Assembly (NCBI GenBank): GCA_959604355.1
Contig: CAUHAO010000012.1
Location: 1-46,541, forward strand
Reading direction: 5' to 3'
Length of the DNA stretch: 46,541 nt
DNA from: an uncultured Eubacteriales bacterium
GTDB taxonomy: Bacteria; Bacillota; Clostridia; Oscillospirales; UBA644
Below, piece by piece: positions 16,453 through 24,664 of this stretch; within the stretch, counting starts at the first letter, position 1; each line of letters starts with the position of its first letter. Below the pieces are notes generated by a model that saw nothing but the letters and a program-made list of their open reading frames with translations, had not been told where the DNA came from and ran no database searches. A program made the position numbers and the translations under genes.

Positions 16453-16540
16453 ATCGGTCTCAAAATGAGACGAGGGCGGTCCTCTGCTTCTCTCGGCACG
16501 AACGCTCAAAATTACTGAAATTTTTCAGGAGGAATGAGAC
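16453..16540 (+). promoter_or_regulatory. Structured rplS 5' leader, candidate L19 autoregulatory element
   Basis: The leader folds into at least two hairpins: GTCTC/GAGAC at 16457-16471, and CTGAAA/TTTCAG at 16515-16528, which touches the GGAGG Shine-Dalgarno at 16528-16532. L19 leaders are known in low-GC Gram-positives. I recognise the position and layout, not a sequence match. Confidence 0.4.
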
Positions 16541-16885
16541 ATGAGCAATAAAATTGCCGAATTCACCAAAGACCAGATCAGAGAAGAAAAACTTCCCTTT
16601 GAAATTGGCGATACCGTCAAAGTCAATGTAAAGATCAAAGAGGGCTCCCGTGAAAGAATCCAGGCATACGAAGGCGTTGTTATCGCAAAGAAGCACGGCG
16701 GCGTATCCGAGACCGTTACCGTGCGCCGTGTAGCTTTCGGCGTAGGTATCGAAAGAACTTTCCCCGTAAACTCTCCCAATCTTGCCAGCGTAGAAGTAAT
16801 CCGTAAGGGTTCTGTGCGCCGTGCTAAACTTTACTATCTGCGTGACAGAGTCGGTAAGGCTGCAAAGGTCAAGGAAAAGTTCTAA
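16541..16885 (+). CDS. rplS: 50S ribosomal protein L19
   Basis: A 114-residue ribosomal protein located at the 30S-50S interface. Conserved L19 features: FEIGDTVKVNVKIKEGSRER, QAYEGVVIAKKHGG, ETVTVRRVAFGVGIERTFP and a C-terminal VRRAKLYYLRDRVGKAA. The start is set by GGAGG 8 nt upstream of the ATG. It is the first gene of the block that continues with lepB, rbgA, rnhB and yraN, a common arrangement in Firmicutes. Confidence 0.98.
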   Translation: MSNKIAEFTKDQIREEKLPFEIGDTVKVNVKIKEGSRERIQAYEGVVIAKKHGGVSETVTVRRVAFGVGIERTFPVNSPNLASVEVIRKGSVRRAKLYYLRDRVGKAAKVKEKF

Positions 16886-16940
16886 AAAACTTTCCTTCCC
16901 ATGCGTATTGCGAATATTTGATGCCATAGGCATCGCAACT

Positions 16941-16987
16941 TGCGGTATTCTCCGACGTTTTGTGGCGAATACCGCATTCGTTTTTAT
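16941..16987 (+). terminator. Terminator-like hairpin after rplS
   Basis: A 10-bp stem (TGCGGTATTC/GAATACCGCA) with a 16-nt loop, followed by TTCGTTTTTAT. It may attenuate rather than fully stop read-through into lepB, for which I see no clear separate promoter. Confidence 0.7.
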
Positions 16988-17030
16988 ATGAAGAAAGGAG
17001 AGCGCTCTTTACCGAGCGTGCCGAAAAGAC

Positions 17031-17636
17031 ATGAACGATACCGAAAACAACCTTCCGAAAGAGGACGTAACGGAACTGCCGAAAAAGAATACCAGAAAAA
17101 AAACCGTCCTTGGTGAGCTTTTCGACGCTTTTGAAGCCGTCGTCATCGCAATGGTCATAGCTTTTCTCACCCTCACGATAGTTTTCCGTACCGGATATGT
17201 AGACGGCGACTCCATGGTTTCGACGCTCAGTAACAACGACAGATATATCATTTCGGGACTCTTTTACACTCCGAAACAGGGTGATATCATAGTCTTCCAG
17301 CCCGAGAAAGAGTACGAAAGCAACAACAATCTTTGGGTCAAACGAGTCATCGCCGTGGGCGGACAGGAGGTCAACATAATCGACGGATACGTCTACGTTG
17401 ACGGAGAAAAGATCGACGAGCCGTACCTCAACGAGAATAATGCCGGCAAAACCTACCCCCGTAACAACTCCTTAACATACCCCTGCGAAGTTCCCGAGGG
17501 CTACGTTTTTCTCATGGGCGACAACCGCTATGTTTCAAAGGACAGCCGCTCGATAGGCTGCGTAGACTCCCGCAGAATACTCGGAAAACTCATTCTGCGC
17601 TATTATCCCTTCAACGCCATAGGCACGGTGGATTAA
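17031..17636 (+). CDS. lepB: Signal peptidase I
   Basis: Removes signal peptides from exported proteins. The 201-residue, single-pass form is typical of Gram-positives: a basic N-terminus (NTRKKTVLG), one transmembrane helix (about residues 34-52), then the catalytic serine in DGDSM (Ser61) and the general-base lysine in VKRVIAVGG (Lys104). The box MGDNRYVSKDSR closes the site. The only good Shine-Dalgarno, AAAGGAG at 16994-17000, is about 30 nt upstream. A small hairpin (CGCTC/GAGCG) lies between it and the ATG and may shorten the distance. No alternative start fits better. Confidence 0.95.
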   Translation: MNDTENNLPKEDVTELPKKNTRKKTVLGELFDAFEAVVIAMVIAFLTLTIVFRTGYVDGDSMVSTLSNNDRYIISGLFYTPKQGDIIVFQPEKEYESNNNLWVKRVIAVGGQEVNIIDGYVYVDGEKIDEPYLNENNAGKTYPRNNSLTYPCEVPEGYVFLMGDNRYVSKDSRSIGCVDSRRILGKLILRYYPFNAIGTVD

Positions 17637-17637
17637 A

Positions 17638-18504
17638 ATGAATATCAACTGGTATCCCGGGCACATGGCAAAAGCCAAACGCCTTATAGAAGAAAATCTC
17701 AAAAGCGTGGACATGGTGGCGGAACTTGTCGACGCACGTATCCCCGCGTCGTCAAAGAATCCCGACATAGACAAGCTCCTCGCCGCATCGAACAAGCCCC
17801 GCATAATGATACTCAATAAAAGCGATATAGCCGACCCCGCACAAAACAAGCGCTGGGTCGAATATTATATAAGTGCGGGACGCCGGGCCATACTATATAA
17901 CAGCAAGACTTCCGGCGGCACATCTGTCTTCGTGCGCGCCGTGAAAGAAGCGTATCAGAATAAAATCGAACAAAACATCGCGCGCGGAATGGCAGGCAGA
18001 CATATAAAAATAATGACTCTCGGCATCCCGAATGTCGGAAAAAGCACTCTGATAAACAATCTTTGCGGCATACAGGCGGCAAAAGCGGAAGACAGACCAG
18101 GCGTCACACGCACGAAGCAATGGGTCAGCGTCTGCGACGGCATAGACATGCTCGATATGCCGGGCATCCTATGGCCGAAACTCGACGACAAGGATGCGGC
18201 ATTGCGCCTCGCCCTCACGGGTGCGATACGCGATGAAATACTTGACGTGGAAACGCTTGCAGTCAAGCTCATTGAAATTCTGCGCGAACTATATCCCGAA
18301 ATGCTCAAAGCGCGTTATAAGATCACACAGGAGCTGCCCGAAGACAATTACGATACGCTATGCCTCATAGGAAGAAAACGCGGGTTTCTCATCTCGGGCG
18401 GAGAAATTGACACCGAACGTGCGGCAACAGTCCTTCTCGATGAATTCAGAGGCTGCAAGATAGGGAAAATGACGCTCGAAAAAGCGCCCGAACCGATAAA
18501 ATGA
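17638..18504 (+). CDS. rbgA: Ribosome biogenesis GTPase RbgA (YlqF)
   Basis: A circularly permuted GTPase needed for late 50S assembly. The motif order shows the permutation: G4 NKSD near residue 60, then G1 GIPNVGKST, G2 around RPGVTRTKQW and G3 DMPG. The N-terminus INWYPGHMAKAKRLI is diagnostic of the YlqF group, and a C-terminal ANTAR-like helical region (about residues 210-285) completes it. Length 288 is normal. The ATG is one base after the lepB stop, so translation is coupled. It sits in the classic rplS-lepB-rbgA-rnhB order. Confidence 0.96.
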   Translation: MNINWYPGHMAKAKRLIEENLKSVDMVAELVDARIPASSKNPDIDKLLAASNKPRIMILNKSDIADPAQNKRWVEYYISAGRRAILYNSKTSGGTSVFVRAVKEAYQNKIEQNIARGMAGRHIKIMTLGIPNVGKSTLINNLCGIQAAKAEDRPGVTRTKQWVSVCDGIDMLDMPGILWPKLDDKDAALRLALTGAIRDEILDVETLAVKLIEILRELYPEMLKARYKITQELPEDNYDTLCLIGRKRGFLISGGEIDTERAATVLLDEFRGCKIGKMTLEKAPEPIK

Positions 18505-19154
18505 AAAGAAGAACAACGAAAGATCCAGCGGAAATGTGGGCAATAGAGAATTCTCTGCGCACAGACGAATACCGCATAATATGCGGCGTTGACGAGGCGG
18601 GCAGAGGCTGTCTTTGCGGCCCCGTTTACGCAGGCGCGGTGATTTTGCCGGACGGGATATGCCTTGAAGGCGTCACGGACTCAAAAAAACTCTCTCCGGA
18701 GCAGCGCGACAAAGCATTCGACCTCATTGCCGAAAACGCCGTCGCTTGGGCGGTCGGGACGGCGTCACCCGAAGAAATCGACGAAATCAACATACTCAAC
18801 GCCACGTTTCTCGCCATGCGCCGCGCCGTTGACGCACTTACGGTGAAGCCCGATCTTGCGCTGATAGACGGGAACCGTGCCCCGAAACTCGACACACGCT
18901 GCGTCTGCGTCGTCAAAGGCGACAGTAAGAGCATGAATATCGCCGCGGCGTCGATAATGGCAAAAGTCTCACGTGACAGATTCATGTGCGACCTTGCAAA
19001 ACGATACCCACAATATCGGCTTGAAGAACACAAAGGCTACCCGACAAAAGAGCATTACGCCATGCTCGGAAAGTACGGCGTCGAATCCTTTTACAGAAAG
19101 ACGTTCCTGAAAAATCTCGATGAACACCTTGCAGAACTCGAACAAACAGAATAA
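18501..19154 (+). CDS. rnhB: Ribonuclease HII
   Basis: Cleaves RNA in RNA-DNA hybrids and at single embedded ribonucleotides. The signature CGVDEAGRGCLCGPVYAGAV carries the first two acidic ligands (DE). Further conserved parts are VTDSKKLSPEQRD, LIDGNRAP and VVKGDSKSMNIAAASIMAKVSRD, with the remaining catalytic aspartates, then EEHKGYPTKEH. The 217-residue length is usual. The ATG overlaps the rbgA stop by 4 bp. The C-terminus overlaps yraN by 35 bp in another frame. Confidence 0.96.
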   Translation: MKRRTTKDPAEMWAIENSLRTDEYRIICGVDEAGRGCLCGPVYAGAVILPDGICLEGVTDSKKLSPEQRDKAFDLIAENAVAWAVGTASPEEIDEINILNATFLAMRRAVDALTVKPDLALIDGNRAPKLDTRCVCVVKGDSKSMNIAAASIMAKVSRDRFMCDLAKRYPQYRLEEHKGYPTKEHYAMLGKYGVESFYRKTFLKNLDEHLAELEQTE

Positions 19155-19551
19155 AAGAAAACTCGGCGCCGTATCTGAACGATTCGTTGCCGAAGAATTA
19201 AAGCGTTTGGGATGGATAATACTGGAAACGAACTACGTCGCGTCACCGGATGAGATAGACATTATCGCACTCCGACACGGGACGATTGCGTTTGTGGAAG
19301 TAAAATCGGAAAGGCGCTCGGATTTCGGCGTAAACACGCCGCAAAACAGGGTCGACGCGAAAAAAGCGATATCGCTCATTCGTGCCGCAAAGCAGTACGT
19401 ACGCTCCCTGCGCATGAAAAACATAGACGTAAAAGAGCTCAATTTCAGGTTTGACGTTGCGGCCGTCGTGTACGACCGAAATCACGAGCCGCTGTCATAC
19501 AAATACTACGAAAATTATTTTACATTGAATAATGAAACTGAATTATTTTGA
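19120..19551 (+). CDS. yraN: YraN family protein (UPF0102), endonuclease-fold
   Basis: A 143-residue protein of the UPF0102 family, which has a restriction-endonuclease-like fold. The expected core is visible: GAVSERFVAEELKRLGW, then DEIDIIALRHGTIAFVEVKSER with the D-ExK catalytic pattern, and KKAISLIRAAKQYV. Its biological role is unresolved. It usually follows rnhB, as here. It overlaps the rnhB end by 35 bp and the following gene by 20 bp, so the operon is very compact. The start within rnhB is the only ATG before the conserved region. Confidence 0.92.
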   Translation: MNTLQNSNKQNKRKLGAVSERFVAEELKRLGWIILETNYVASPDEIDIIALRHGTIAFVEVKSERRSDFGVNTPQNRVDAKKAISLIRAAKQYVRSLRMKNIDVKELNFRFDVAAVVYDRNHEPLSYKYYENYFTLNNETELF

Positions 19552-20398
19552 TTTACATTGCGACACAGCCACCGCAATTCTCGGCAGGCGCGGTTTCGCA
19601 GAAAAAAAAGGGCATATCAACGCCCCAGCACTCGCTTCATTCAGCAAAGCGGTTCAATGCTTCGCTGTCTATATCAACGACGCAAACAAAGAGCTCGGAA
19701 TGGACTTTTTCCGTTCCGTAGCCGCAAATCTTAAAAACGAGATTGCAGACGTTCCGAACCTCACCGCAATACTCACTACCGAAGGCGGAAACGTCATCGA
19801 AGGCGACATTGCAAACCTCTCCAAGCTTTCGGAATACGGCGTAAAAATATTCGGATTTGTTTGGAACGGACGGAACGCTCTTGCCACCGGAGCACTTTGC
19901 GACAACGCGGAAGGGCTCACGAAAGTAGGGAAAGAAGCCGCAAAAAAAATAGAATCACTCGGTATATATCCCGACGTGTCGCATCTTTCCGACAGAGGTT
20001 TTTTCGATCTCGAAAATATCTGCGGCGGGCCGATAATCGCCACACATTCCAACGCGCGCTCGGTGTTTGAGCATCCAAGAAACCTAACGGATGAGCAGCT
20101 AAAAGTGATTTTTGAACGCAAAGGACTTGTAGGTCTTAATCTTTATCCGAAAATAATATGTGAAAATCCGAAAGCGGAAGACCTGCTGCCGCACGCTGAA
20201 AAAATGCTCTCTCTCGGCGGTGAAGACTGTGTCTGCATGGGATGCGATTTCGACGGCGTTTCGTCTCTTCCCGAGGGGATACACGACGTGTCCGACATTA
20301 CTGTTATTTATAACATATTCCGTGAAAATTTCGGCAAGGATATCGCCGAAAAAATATTATGGCGCAACGCCGCACGCTTTTTCCGTATGGAAGAATAA
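19532..20398 (+). CDS. Membrane dipeptidase (peptidase family M19)
   Basis: A 288-residue TIM-barrel zinc dipeptidase related to renal dipeptidase. The N-terminal motif DLHCDTA supplies the first ligands (HxD). TEGG with its glutamate, VSHLSDRGFFD, ATHSNARSVFEHPRNLTDEQ and GCDFDGVSSLPEGI follow in the family order. No signal peptide is seen, so the bacterial enzyme is probably cytosolic. It cleaves dipeptides, and some relatives accept D-residues. It overlaps yraN by 20 bp and is followed within 21 bp by a metallophosphoesterase, all in one operon. Confidence 0.94.
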   Translation: MKLNYFDLHCDTATAILGRRGFAEKKGHINAPALASFSKAVQCFAVYINDANKELGMDFFRSVAANLKNEIADVPNLTAILTTEGGNVIEGDIANLSKLSEYGVKIFGFVWNGRNALATGALCDNAEGLTKVGKEAAKKIESLGIYPDVSHLSDRGFFDLENICGGPIIATHSNARSVFEHPRNLTDEQLKVIFERKGLVGLNLYPKIICENPKAEDLLPHAEKMLSLGGEDCVCMGCDFDGVSSLPEGIHDVSDITVIYNIFRENFGKDIAEKILWRNAARFFRMEE

Positions 20399-20419
20399 CG
20401 TCCGAAGGGGGCATGAGAA

Positions 20420-21097
20420 ATGGCACTTTATACAATGGGCGACCTGCATCTCTCGTTCGCCCCCGGGCTGGACAAGCCCATGGATATTTTCGGCAGAAAA
20501 TGGGAGGATCACGCCTCAAAGATCCGTGAAAACTGGTGTCTGAAGGACTCCGACACGATCGTCCTTCCGGGCGACCTGTCGTGGGCGATAGATTTTGACG
20601 AGCTCGAGCACGATCTCGCATTTGTCGACGCACTGCCAGGCACAAAAATATTGCTCAAGGGCAACCACGACTACTGGTGGACAACAATGAAGAAAATGTC
20701 CGTGCTTACCGAAAAATACAAATCGATAAAATTTCTGCACAACAATTCTTACCTCGTCGACGGAATCGCGATATGCGGTACACGCGGCTGGATTGCGGAG
20801 CCCGACGCGCCCGCGGATGAGAAAGTCCTCAACAGAGAATGCGGCAGACTCAGAATGTCACTCGCATCCGCGAAAGAGGGAGAAAAAACCGTTTTTCTGC
20901 ACTATCCTCCGGTTTTTGCAGACATCCGCTGTGATGAGATAATGGACATTCTTCTCGAAAACGGTATCAAGACATGTTATTACGGGCATCTGCACGGGCC
21001 CAGCCACAGACTGGCGGTCAACGGGGAGCGGGAAGGCATTGATTTTCACCTCATTTCAGCCGATTTTCTCAATTTTACACCCTTTAAGATAACGTAA
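20420..21097 (+). CDS. Soluble metallophosphoesterase
   Basis: A 225-residue calcineurin-like phosphoesterase without a membrane segment. The motifs are in order: MGDLHLSF (first Asp and His), LPGDLSWAIDF, KGNHDYWW, FLHYPP and YYGHLHGPSH. The N-terminal half matches clostridial proteins of this size usually annotated as 'metallophosphoesterase'. The substrate is unknown, and I see no feature pointing to nucleic acid or phospholipid specificity. GGGGG lies 8 nt before the ATG. It ends the rplS-to-phosphoesterase gene run. Confidence 0.92.
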   Translation: MALYTMGDLHLSFAPGLDKPMDIFGRKWEDHASKIRENWCLKDSDTIVLPGDLSWAIDFDELEHDLAFVDALPGTKILLKGNHDYWWTTMKKMSVLTEKYKSIKFLHNNSYLVDGIAICGTRGWIAEPDAPADEKVLNRECGRLRMSLASAKEGEKTVFLHYPPVFADIRCDEIMDILLENGIKTCYYGHLHGPSHRLAVNGEREGIDFHLISADFLNFTPFKIT

Positions 21098-21142
21098 TTG
21101 AGACATAAAGACGATTTTTCTTTGAAATAACCGTGTTTTCTA

Positions 21143-21171
21143 TGGAAAATTCTGAAAAAGTATGCTATAAT
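21143..21171 (+). promoter_or_regulatory. Sigma-A promoter of the tig-clpP-clpX-lon-engB unit
   Basis: TGGAAA, a 17-nt spacer and TATAAT lie about 45 nt upstream of tig. The -10 is consensus and the -35 is weak. Confidence 0.75.
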
Positions 21172-21215
21172 AACGAATATTATAAAATATTGTAAAAAAA
21201 CCAGGAGTGATTCCC

Positions 21216-22646
21216 ATGAAGTTGGAAAAAATCAGCACCGAAAAGAAAAATACCGCAGAGTTGGAAATCCTTGTTCCCGCCGATGAATTTGAGACGGCGG
21301 TACAGGCTTCCTACAAAAAAAACATCGCAAAAATGTCTATCCCCGGTTTCAGAAAAGGCAAGGCACCCCGCAAGATGGTAGAAAAAATGTACGGCAAAGA
21401 AGTATTCTACGATGACGCTATCAACGCTGTCTATCCCGGCGCGTACGAAGCTGCTGTCAAGGAATCCGGAATAAAACCTGTTGACCGCGCAGACGTTGAA
21501 CTGCTCGGCATCGACGAAAACGGCGTTAAGTTTAAAGTGACCGTTACCGTCGAACCCGAAGTCACCGTTGAAAACTACAAAGGCATAAAAGTCGAGAAGA
21601 AAGCCGTCAAAGTCACCGACGAAGACGTTGCAAACGAACTTGAGAGCTACAGAAAACGTCAGGCTCGTATGATCGACATTGACGACCGCGCCGCTGAAAT
21701 GGGCGACGACGTCATATTTGATTTCGACGGATACGTTGACGGAAAACGTTTTGAAGGCGGTAAAGCCGAAAAATACAACCTCAGACTCGGCTCCGGCCAG
21801 TTCATCCCCGGCTTTGAAGAACAGCTCGTCGGCAAAAAAATCGGAGAGGAGTTCTCCGTAAACGTTAAATTCCCCGAAGATTATCACGCGGAAGACCTCA
21901 AAGGCAAGGATTCCGAATTCAAGTGCAAACTCCACGAGATAAAGCATGAAGAACTGCCTGAGCTCGATGACGAATTTGCAAAAGACGTAAGCGAATTCGA
22001 TACTCTCGATGAATTCAAAGCGGATCTCTCCAAAAAGATTGAAGAGCGCAAGGAAAATTCTGCCGAAGCGGAAATGACCGGCAAGCTTTTCGATGCCGTT
22101 GCAAACCTCTGCCAGGCCGACATCCCCGAGTGCATGTACGAAAACGAGATCAACATGCAGATGCAGAACTTTGCATACAGAATGCAGATGCAAGGCATCG
22201 ACATGAACAGATATATGAAGATAACGGGTCAGGATCCCAAAGCAATGCGCGAAATGTTCCGTGACAATGCTGTCAAGGAAGTAAAGATCCGCCTTGCCCT
22301 GAGCAAAATAGCCCAAATCGAAGGTATCATCGTCGACGAAGCGGAGATCGAGGAAGAATACAAAAAGATTGCGGCTGAAAGAGGCATCAAGGATATCGAA
22401 TCCATGAAGTCCGACTACATAACCGAGAGCATCACCGAAGATATCATCCAGCGTAAAGCCTTTGAGGCTGTCAAATCCAACGCGGAGGTGACTATCGTCG
22501 CCGAGGAAGCAAAGAAAGAACCCTCTAAAAAGAAGGCCACAAAGACTGCAAAGGCATCTAAAACCGCAGAGGGTGAATCCGATGCGGAAAAGAAGCCTGC
22601 AGCAAAGAAGACCACAGCGAAAAAAGCGACAAAAAAAGCGGAATAA
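21216..22646 (+). CDS. tig: Trigger factor with a lysine-rich C-terminal extension
   Basis: A ribosome-bound chaperone and peptidyl-prolyl isomerase. The N-terminal domain has the ribosome-docking motif GFRKGKAPR (residues 44-52). The FKBP-type domain spans about 150-240 (DDVIFDFDGYVDGKRFEGG), followed by the long helical chaperone domain. The core ends near residue 431, after VTIVAEE. A 45-residue tail follows with 16 lysines and many Ala, Thr and Ser, resembling histone H1-like tails. The upstream in-frame GTG at 21207 overlaps the Shine-Dalgarno AGGAG, so I take the ATG at 21216, 8 nt behind it. Confidence 0.96.
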   Translation: MKLEKISTEKKNTAELEILVPADEFETAVQASYKKNIAKMSIPGFRKGKAPRKMVEKMYGKEVFYDDAINAVYPGAYEAAVKESGIKPVDRADVELLGIDENGVKFKVTVTVEPEVTVENYKGIKVEKKAVKVTDEDVANELESYRKRQARMIDIDDRAAEMGDDVIFDFDGYVDGKRFEGGKAEKYNLRLGSGQFIPGFEEQLVGKKIGEEFSVNVKFPEDYHAEDLKGKDSEFKCKLHEIKHEELPELDDEFAKDVSEFDTLDEFKADLSKKIEERKENSAEAEMTGKLFDAVANLCQADIPECMYENEINMQMQNFAYRMQMQGIDMNRYMKITGQDPKAMREMFRDNAVKEVKIRLALSKIAQIEGIIVDEAEIEEEYKKIAAERGIKDIESMKSDYITESITEDIIQRKAFEAVKSNAEVTIVAEEAKKEPSKKKATKTAKASKTAEGESDAEKKPAAKKTTAKKATKKAE

Positions 22647-22660
22647 AACCCGCTTTTTCT
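22633..22660 (+). terminator. A/T-rich terminator-like hairpin overlapping the tig stop
   Basis: AAAAAGCGG and CCGCTTTTT form a 9-bp stem spanning the stop codon, followed by CTGAAT. It may reduce read-through from tig into clpP. Confidence 0.5.
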
Positions 22661-22678
22661 GAATAAAATAATTATTGA

Positions 22679-22725
22679 TTGACCTCCTCCGCCAAATGAA
22701 TTTTTCTGCACGCGGCGGAGGTCAA
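22679..22725 (+). promoter_or_regulatory. Inverted-repeat hairpin in the clpP leader
   Basis: TTGACCTCCTCCGCC pairs with GGCGGAGGTCAA apart from a 3-nt bulge, enclosing a 20-nt T-rich loop, 37 nt before the clpP start. The ends resemble CtsR half-sites (GGTCAA) but are far apart. It could be a transcript leader structure. Confidence 0.5.
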
Positions 22726-22761
22726 TGCGACACCAGAGATTGCAGAAAGAAGGTATTCATT

Positions 22762-23343
22762 ATGAGTTTGGTTCCTTATGTAGTAGAACAGACAAGCAGA
22801 GGCGAAAGATCCTACGATATTTTTTCAAGACTTCTCAATGACAGAATAATATTTCTTGCCGATGAAGTCAATGATGCGACTGCGAACCTCGTTGTCGCCC
22901 AGCTTCTCTATCTCGAATCCGTAGACCCCGAAAAGGATATAAGCCTTTATATAAACAGTCCCGGAGGCTCCGTTACCGCGGGAATGGCTATATATGACAC
23001 GATGCAGTTTGTCAAATGCGACGTTTCCACCATCTGCATAGGCCTTGCGGCAAGCATGGGCGCATTTCTTCTCACCGCAGGTGCGAAAGGCAAGAGAATG
23101 GCGCTTCCAAACAGCGAGATAATGATCCATCAGCCCCTCGGAGGCTTCCAGGGTCAGGCATCCGACATGAAGATCCACACCGACTGGATGCTCCGCACGA
23201 AATCGAACCTTAACAAGATCCTTTCCGAAAGAACCGGCCAGCCTCTCGAAGTCATCGAACGCGATACCGACAGAGATAATTTCATGAACGCACAGCAAGC
23301 TCTTGAATACGGTCTGATAGACAAAGTCATTACTAAAAGATAA
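22762..23343 (+). CDS. clpP: ATP-dependent Clp protease proteolytic subunit
   Basis: The serine protease core of the ClpXP machine. The 193-residue protein begins MSLVPYVVEQTSRGERSYDI. It has INSPGGSVTAGMAIYDTM, the catalytic serine in GLAASMGAFLL, and the histidine in MIHQPLGGFQGQASD. The catalytic aspartate follows in the DTDRDNFM region. The frame is open upstream to 22675, but AGAAGG lies 8 nt before the ATG at 22762 and the conserved N-terminus begins there. It is followed 11 nt later by clpX, whose product unfolds its substrates. Confidence 0.97.
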   Translation: MSLVPYVVEQTSRGERSYDIFSRLLNDRIIFLADEVNDATANLVVAQLLYLESVDPEKDISLYINSPGGSVTAGMAIYDTMQFVKCDVSTICIGLAASMGAFLLTAGAKGKRMALPNSEIMIHQPLGGFQGQASDMKIHTDWMLRTKSNLNKILSERTGQPLEVIERDTDRDNFMNAQQALEYGLIDKVITKR

Positions 23344-23354
23344 CGGAGTACCAG

Positions 23355-24617
23355 ATGGCAGATAATAAAGACAACGGCACACAGCTTCGCCAATGTGCTT
23401 TCTGCGGAAGGACCGAGGCGGCGGGAGAACGCATCCTGCTTTCGGGCGTGACTCCCGGTGTTTATATTTGCAGCGACTGCATCGAAACGTGCGCGGAATA
23501 CATCTCCGCAATAGACGAGGAGCAGTCTCAAAAAGCCAAAAACGATTTGCGCTTGCAGATGAAAACGCCTGCGGAAATAAAAGCCGTACTCGACGAGTAT
23601 GTAATAGGACAGGACGACGCGAAAATCACTCTTTCCGTTGCCGTCTACAATCACTATAAACGCATCCTCGACAAAACGGACGGCGAAGACGACGTCGAAC
23701 TTTCAAAGAGCAACGTGCTTCTTCTCGGCCCCACAGGCTCGGGCAAAACGCTCATGGCTCAGGTGCTTGCGAAAGTGCTCAACGTGCCTTTTGCGATAGC
23801 CGATGCGACAACCCTGACGGAAGCGGGATATGTCGGCGAAGATGTGGAAAATATTCTGCTCCGCCTCATTCAGGCCGCGGATTATGATGTGGAAGCGGCG
23901 GAACACGGTATAATTTACATTGATGAGATCGACAAGATCGCGCGCAAATCCGAAAACCCGTCCATTACCCGCGACGTTTCCGGTGAGGGCGTGCAGCAGG
24001 CTTTGCTCAAAATTCTTGAAGGCACGGTAGCGAATGTTCCCCCTCAAGGCGGACGTAAACACCCGAATCAGGAATTCATCCAGGTCAATACGAAAAACAT
24101 ATTATTTATCTGCGGCGGAGCGTTCTCCGGCCTCGAAAACATAATTAAAAAACGCGTCGCGGGTACTGCGATAGGCTTCGGCTCTGAAATAAAGACCAAG
24201 AAAGAGACCTCGTCATCTGTCTACCTCAAACAATGCGAGGCTCACGACCTCATTAAATTCGGTCTGATACCCGAGCTCATAGGACGTATACCCGTACTCG
24301 TCTCGGTAGATGAACTCGGCAAAGACGAACTTATAAGAATACTCCGCGAGCCGAAAAACTCATTGCTTAAACAGTATAAACGCCTTCTCGCGATGGACGG
24401 AGTCGAACTTGAGTTTGAAGACGCCGCGGTTGAAGCAATCGCCGAAAAAGCCGTTGAAAAGAACACGGGGGCGCGCGGCCTTCGCTCTATCGTCGAAAGC
24501 TTTATGACAAAACTCATGTTTGACATACCCTCCGACAAGTCGATAAAATCCGTCACCGTTACCGAGGATTGCGTCAAAAACGGCGCAGAACCCGTAATTA
24601 TCAGAAAAACCGCTTAA
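23355..24617 (+). CDS. clpX: ATP-dependent Clp protease ATP-binding subunit ClpX
   Basis: A hexameric AAA+ unfoldase that feeds ClpP. The N-terminal zinc-binding domain has four cysteines (Cys14, Cys17, Cys39, Cys42). The AAA+ module shows Walker A GPTGSGKT, the pore loop GYVGEDVE, Walker B IIYIDEIDKI and RDVSGEGVQQALLK. The IGF-type loop that contacts ClpP is visible as IGFGSE. The ClpX-specific C-terminal lid ends in RGLRSIVES and beyond. Length 420 is standard. GGAG lies 8 nt before the ATG. Confidence 0.98.
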   Translation: MADNKDNGTQLRQCAFCGRTEAAGERILLSGVTPGVYICSDCIETCAEYISAIDEEQSQKAKNDLRLQMKTPAEIKAVLDEYVIGQDDAKITLSVAVYNHYKRILDKTDGEDDVELSKSNVLLLGPTGSGKTLMAQVLAKVLNVPFAIADATTLTEAGYVGEDVENILLRLIQAADYDVEAAEHGIIYIDEIDKIARKSENPSITRDVSGEGVQQALLKILEGTVANVPPQGGRKHPNQEFIQVNTKNILFICGGAFSGLENIIKKRVAGTAIGFGSEIKTKKETSSSVYLKQCEAHDLIKFGLIPELIGRIPVLVSVDELGKDELIRILREPKNSLLKQYKRLLAMDGVELEFEDAAVEAIAEKAVEKNTGARGLRSIVESFMTKLMFDIPSDKSIKSVTVTEDCVKNGAEPVIIRKTA

Positions 24618-24664
24618 AAAAGACACGTTAACGCGGTCCGCCGCGTGAAAGGTAAACACATCGC

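Noticed and set aside
21180..22316. A 378-codon open frame on the minus strand opposite tig
   Set aside because: Phe/His/Val-rich composition mirrors the Lys/Glu/Asp codons of tig, and there is no ribosome site or motif.
22679..22725. CtsR operator upstream of clpP
   Set aside because: The GGTCAA-like ends occur as inverted arms 35 nt apart, not as the tandem heptads with 3-nt spacing that CtsR binds. Kept only as a hairpin.
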